Positions 63,144 through 64,000 of a DNA stretch of 64,000 nt are shown here, in pieces (within the stretch, counting starts at the first letter, position 1; each line of letters opens with the position of its first letter). The DNA is from Mycobacterium sp. 141 (GTDB lineage Bacteria > Actinomycetota > Actinomycetes > Mycobacteriales > Mycobacteriaceae): assembly GCF_000382405.1 (NCBI RefSeq), contig NZ_KB908264.1, forward strand, positions 62,001 to 126,000, in the 5' to 3' direction. The notes beneath the pieces were generated by a model. The model ran no database searches. It was not told the origin of the DNA and saw only the letters and a program-made list of their open reading frames with translations. A program made the translations under genes and the position numbers.

Positions 63144-64000
63144 TCAGTGCCCTTGGCGCACAGCCTTCTCGATGCGCGCACCCAGCTCGCTGTCGATGTT
63201 GCGCCAGTACTGCAGCGCTCGGTCGAGCACCTCACCGGTGACCGCTCCCAGCGCGCCGGCCACCTGACTCACGGCCGCATCCCGCTGTGCGTCGTCCCAG
63301 ACCTGCCGCACCAAGGTGCCGGCCTGGCCGAAGTCGTCATCCTCGGCGTGCAGCGCGTATGCCGCGCGCAACAGCTCGCCGTCGGCCTCCCAGCCGTCCT
63401 CGGCCGGGCCGATATCGTCCGACCAGGGGCGCCCGATGCTGTTCGGCGCATATACCGCCGCTGCACCTGCGTGGTGGTAGGTCATCTGACCGTCGAACAG
63501 ATAGGTGTTCACGGACACGCCCGCACGTGGCTGGTTCACCGGTAGCTGGTGGAAGTTGGTGCCGATCCGGTTCCGCTGGGCGTCTGCATAAGCGAAAGCC
63601 CGGCCGAGCAGCATCTTGTCCGGCGACAGTCCGGTACCGGGCACGGTGTTACCCGGCGAGAATGCGGCCTGTTCGATCTGGGCGAAGAAATTCTCCGGAT
63701 TGCGGTTGAGCGTGTAGATACCCAGCGGGATCAAAGGGTAGTCGGCGTGCGGCCACACCTTGGTCAGATCGAACGGATTGAACCGGTAGTCGGCCGCCTC
63801 GGCGTACGGCATCACCTGTACCGAGACCCGCCAACTCGGGTAGTCACCCCGGGCGATGGCGTCGAACAGATCCCGGCGGTGGAAGTCGGCGTCTGCACCC
63901 GACAAGGCCTCGGCCTCAGCGTTGGTGAGGAACTCTTCGCCCTGATGGGTGTGGAAGTGATACTTGACCCAGAACTTCTCGCCGGCCGCGTTGACCCACA
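63144..64000 (-). CDS. Monofunctional heme catalase, 3' part only
   Basis: The C-terminal 284 codons or so of a small-subunit catalase. The frame is open through the window edge, entering as [20 protein letters not shown]. Other family blocks are [60 protein letters not shown] with the proximal Tyr region, and [20 protein letters not shown]. The N-terminal active-site His lies outside the window. It degrades hydrogen peroxide. The promoter is not visible. Confidence 0.96.
   Translation of the reverse strand, partial: WVNAAGEKFWVKYHFHTHQGEEFLTNAEAEALSGADADFHRRDLFDAIARGDYPSWRVSVQVMPYAEAADYRFNPFDLTKVWPHADYPLIPLGIYTLNRNPENFFAQIEQAAFSPGNTVPGTGLSPDKMLLGRAFAYADAQRNRIGTNFHQLPVNQPRAGVSVNTYLFDGQMTYHHAGAAAVYAPNSIGRPWSDDIGPAEDGWEADGELLRAAYALHAEDDDFGQAGTLVRQVWDDAQRDAAVSQVAGALGAVTGEVLDRALQYWRNIDSELGARIEKAVRQGH

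Overview
The window is a high-GC mycobacterial chromosome segment, most likely from a fast-growing environmental species (Mycolicibacterium-type). From memory of the H37Rv gene order, the backbone follows Rv1031-Rv0998 read backwards: kdp, ppx2, DUF501, ftsB-like, eno, lpqU, mazG, mfd, TetR, glmU, prs, lpqT, rplY, pth, pks16-like ligase, ispE, ksgA, rpfB, tatD, metG, pabB, rsmI, pmt, arcA, alkB, DUF5642 lipoprotein, Pat. Many GTG starts, lipoproteins of the lpq type, MPT63 and RpfB all fit the genus.

Layout. 1-2100: a tRNA-Leu(UAA) with a short variable loop, an 18-bp palindrome, and two decayed genes (deazaflavin nitroreductase family; LysA-like decarboxylase). 1817-10193: a repeated TTGAC-type motif cluster, then a small membrane peptide gene and kdpFABCDE, all one strand and nearly all overlapping (in M. 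tuberculosis kdpDE is divergent). 10400-15700: a large PLP decarboxylase, a frameshifted acyl-CoA synthetase remnant, palindromic repeats, a two-gene mini-operon coding for a 15-residue and a Cys/His-rich 35-residue peptide, and an MPT63-family secreted protein with a long Pro/Ala tail. 15725-20013: ppx, DUF501, ftsB-like, eno, lpqU on the minus strand. 20124-27868: two complete, divergent efeUOB iron-uptake operons in tandem, each behind an IdeR-like box. 27885-29574: beta-lactamase-fold protein, a 301-bp MITE-like element with 36-bp inverted ends, and a small basic protein of unknown role. 29564-44987: mazG-mfd, TetR, tRNA-Gln(UUG), glmU-prs-arsC-lpqT, rplY-pth, FAAL-like ligase, ispE, a soluble Ser/Thr kinase, and ksgA. 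44984-55912: rpfB, tatD, metG, gdhA, an oxidoreductase/ECF41 sigma pair with its own promoter motif, pabB, rsmI, pmt. 55922-56901: a DUF559 nuclease-like gene bounded on both sides by related ~60-bp palindromes. 56904-64000: arcA, soxR with operator, alkB, two DUF5642 lipoproteins, small secreted protein, LpqN-family lipoprotein, cAMP-responsive acetyltransferase and the 3' part of a catalase gene cut by the window end.

The genes connect around potassium supply (Kdp), iron uptake (two Efe systems), cell-wall precursor supply and remodelling (GlmU, RpfB, LpqU, the beta-lactamase-fold protein), DNA repair and nucleotide hygiene (Mfd, MazG, AlkB) and redox responses (SoxR, ECF41 pair, catalase). 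The accessory islands sit between conserved blocks: the decayed zone around kdp, the MITE element, the efe pair, the kinase between ispE and ksgA, and the palindrome-flanked nuclease gene. All functional calls rest on reading motifs and recalled families; no search was run.
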